64,000 nt of DNA from Vasconcelosia minhoensis LEGE 07310 (GTDB lineage Bacteria; Cyanobacteriota; Cyanobacteriia; Phormidesmidales; Phormidesmidaceae): the NCBI RefSeq assembly GCF_015207255.1, contig NZ_JADEXG010000013.1, positions 1 to 64,000 on the forward strand, read 5' to 3'; not shown here. Below are more model-generated notes on this DNA. The model had not been told where the DNA came from. It searched no databases and saw nothing but the letters and a program-made list of their open reading frames with translations. Positions within the stretch are counted from its first letter, which is position 1.

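Overview
The window is from a cyanobacterium. It carries the phytyl-chain reductase ChlP, NtcA-type nitrogen promoters, many HIP1 palindromes (GCGATCGC), a cyanobacterial urea transporter and DUF/Xis families typical of the phylum. I cannot name the species.

Layout. (1) 214-1437: chlP, alone and closed by a terminator. (2) 1681-6848: a tight urease operon, ureA-B-C-G-D-E-F. (3) 7046-12142, minus strand: the urea ABC transporter urtABCDE, converging on the urease operon with a palindromic repeat between them. (4) 12579-16843: a sensor kinase whose input is a whole NCS1 purine/cytosine-type permease, then a response regulator with a MarR output domain. (5) 17138-24984: an aliphatic amidase (amiE), two paralogous tubulin/FtsZ-like proteins flanking a small unknown protein, then a metal cassette (CbtB-like, Ig-like membrane protein, CobW GTPase, DUF1636). 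Regions 2-5 read as one reduced-nitrogen salvage island. Amidase and urease release ammonia and the transporter imports urea. Textbook NtcA promoters (GTAN8TAC, 22 nt, TAN3T) precede both urtA and amiE.

(6) 25075-34111: small accessory genes. These include a coiled-coil protein, a double nitroreductase (SagB type), a beta-hydroxyacid dehydrogenase, a lipoprotein with Asp-Pro-Cys repeats, six copies of a 14-bp repeat, a DUF2227 protein, tRNA-Val(TAC), a frameshifted DUF433 antitoxin, a DprA-like protein, a PIN toxin-antitoxin pair, xisI with a probable xisH remnant, and a nucleotidyltransferase.

(7) 34742-64000: one reading frame open for more than 29 kb to the window edge (at least 9,753 codons, end not seen). 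It encodes a mosaic surface or secreted protein. In order: a zinc-metalloprotease head, duplicated propeller-like repeats, 13 CARDB repeats, cadherin/He_PIG repeats, an RHS-like segment, a dockerin, Big2 domains, a YVTN propeller, an alpha/beta-hydrolase-like segment and a DNA/RNA non-specific endonuclease. It then reads straight through the antisense strand of a convincing pentapeptide-repeat gene, and continues into a second metalloprotease-like domain, eight PKD domains and Calx-beta. The nuclease-bearing stretch is visibly more AT-rich than its flanks.

The two best candidates for something undescribed are the paired tubulin-like proteins beside the amidase and metal cassette, and the giant toxin-like open frame with a gene nested antisense in it.
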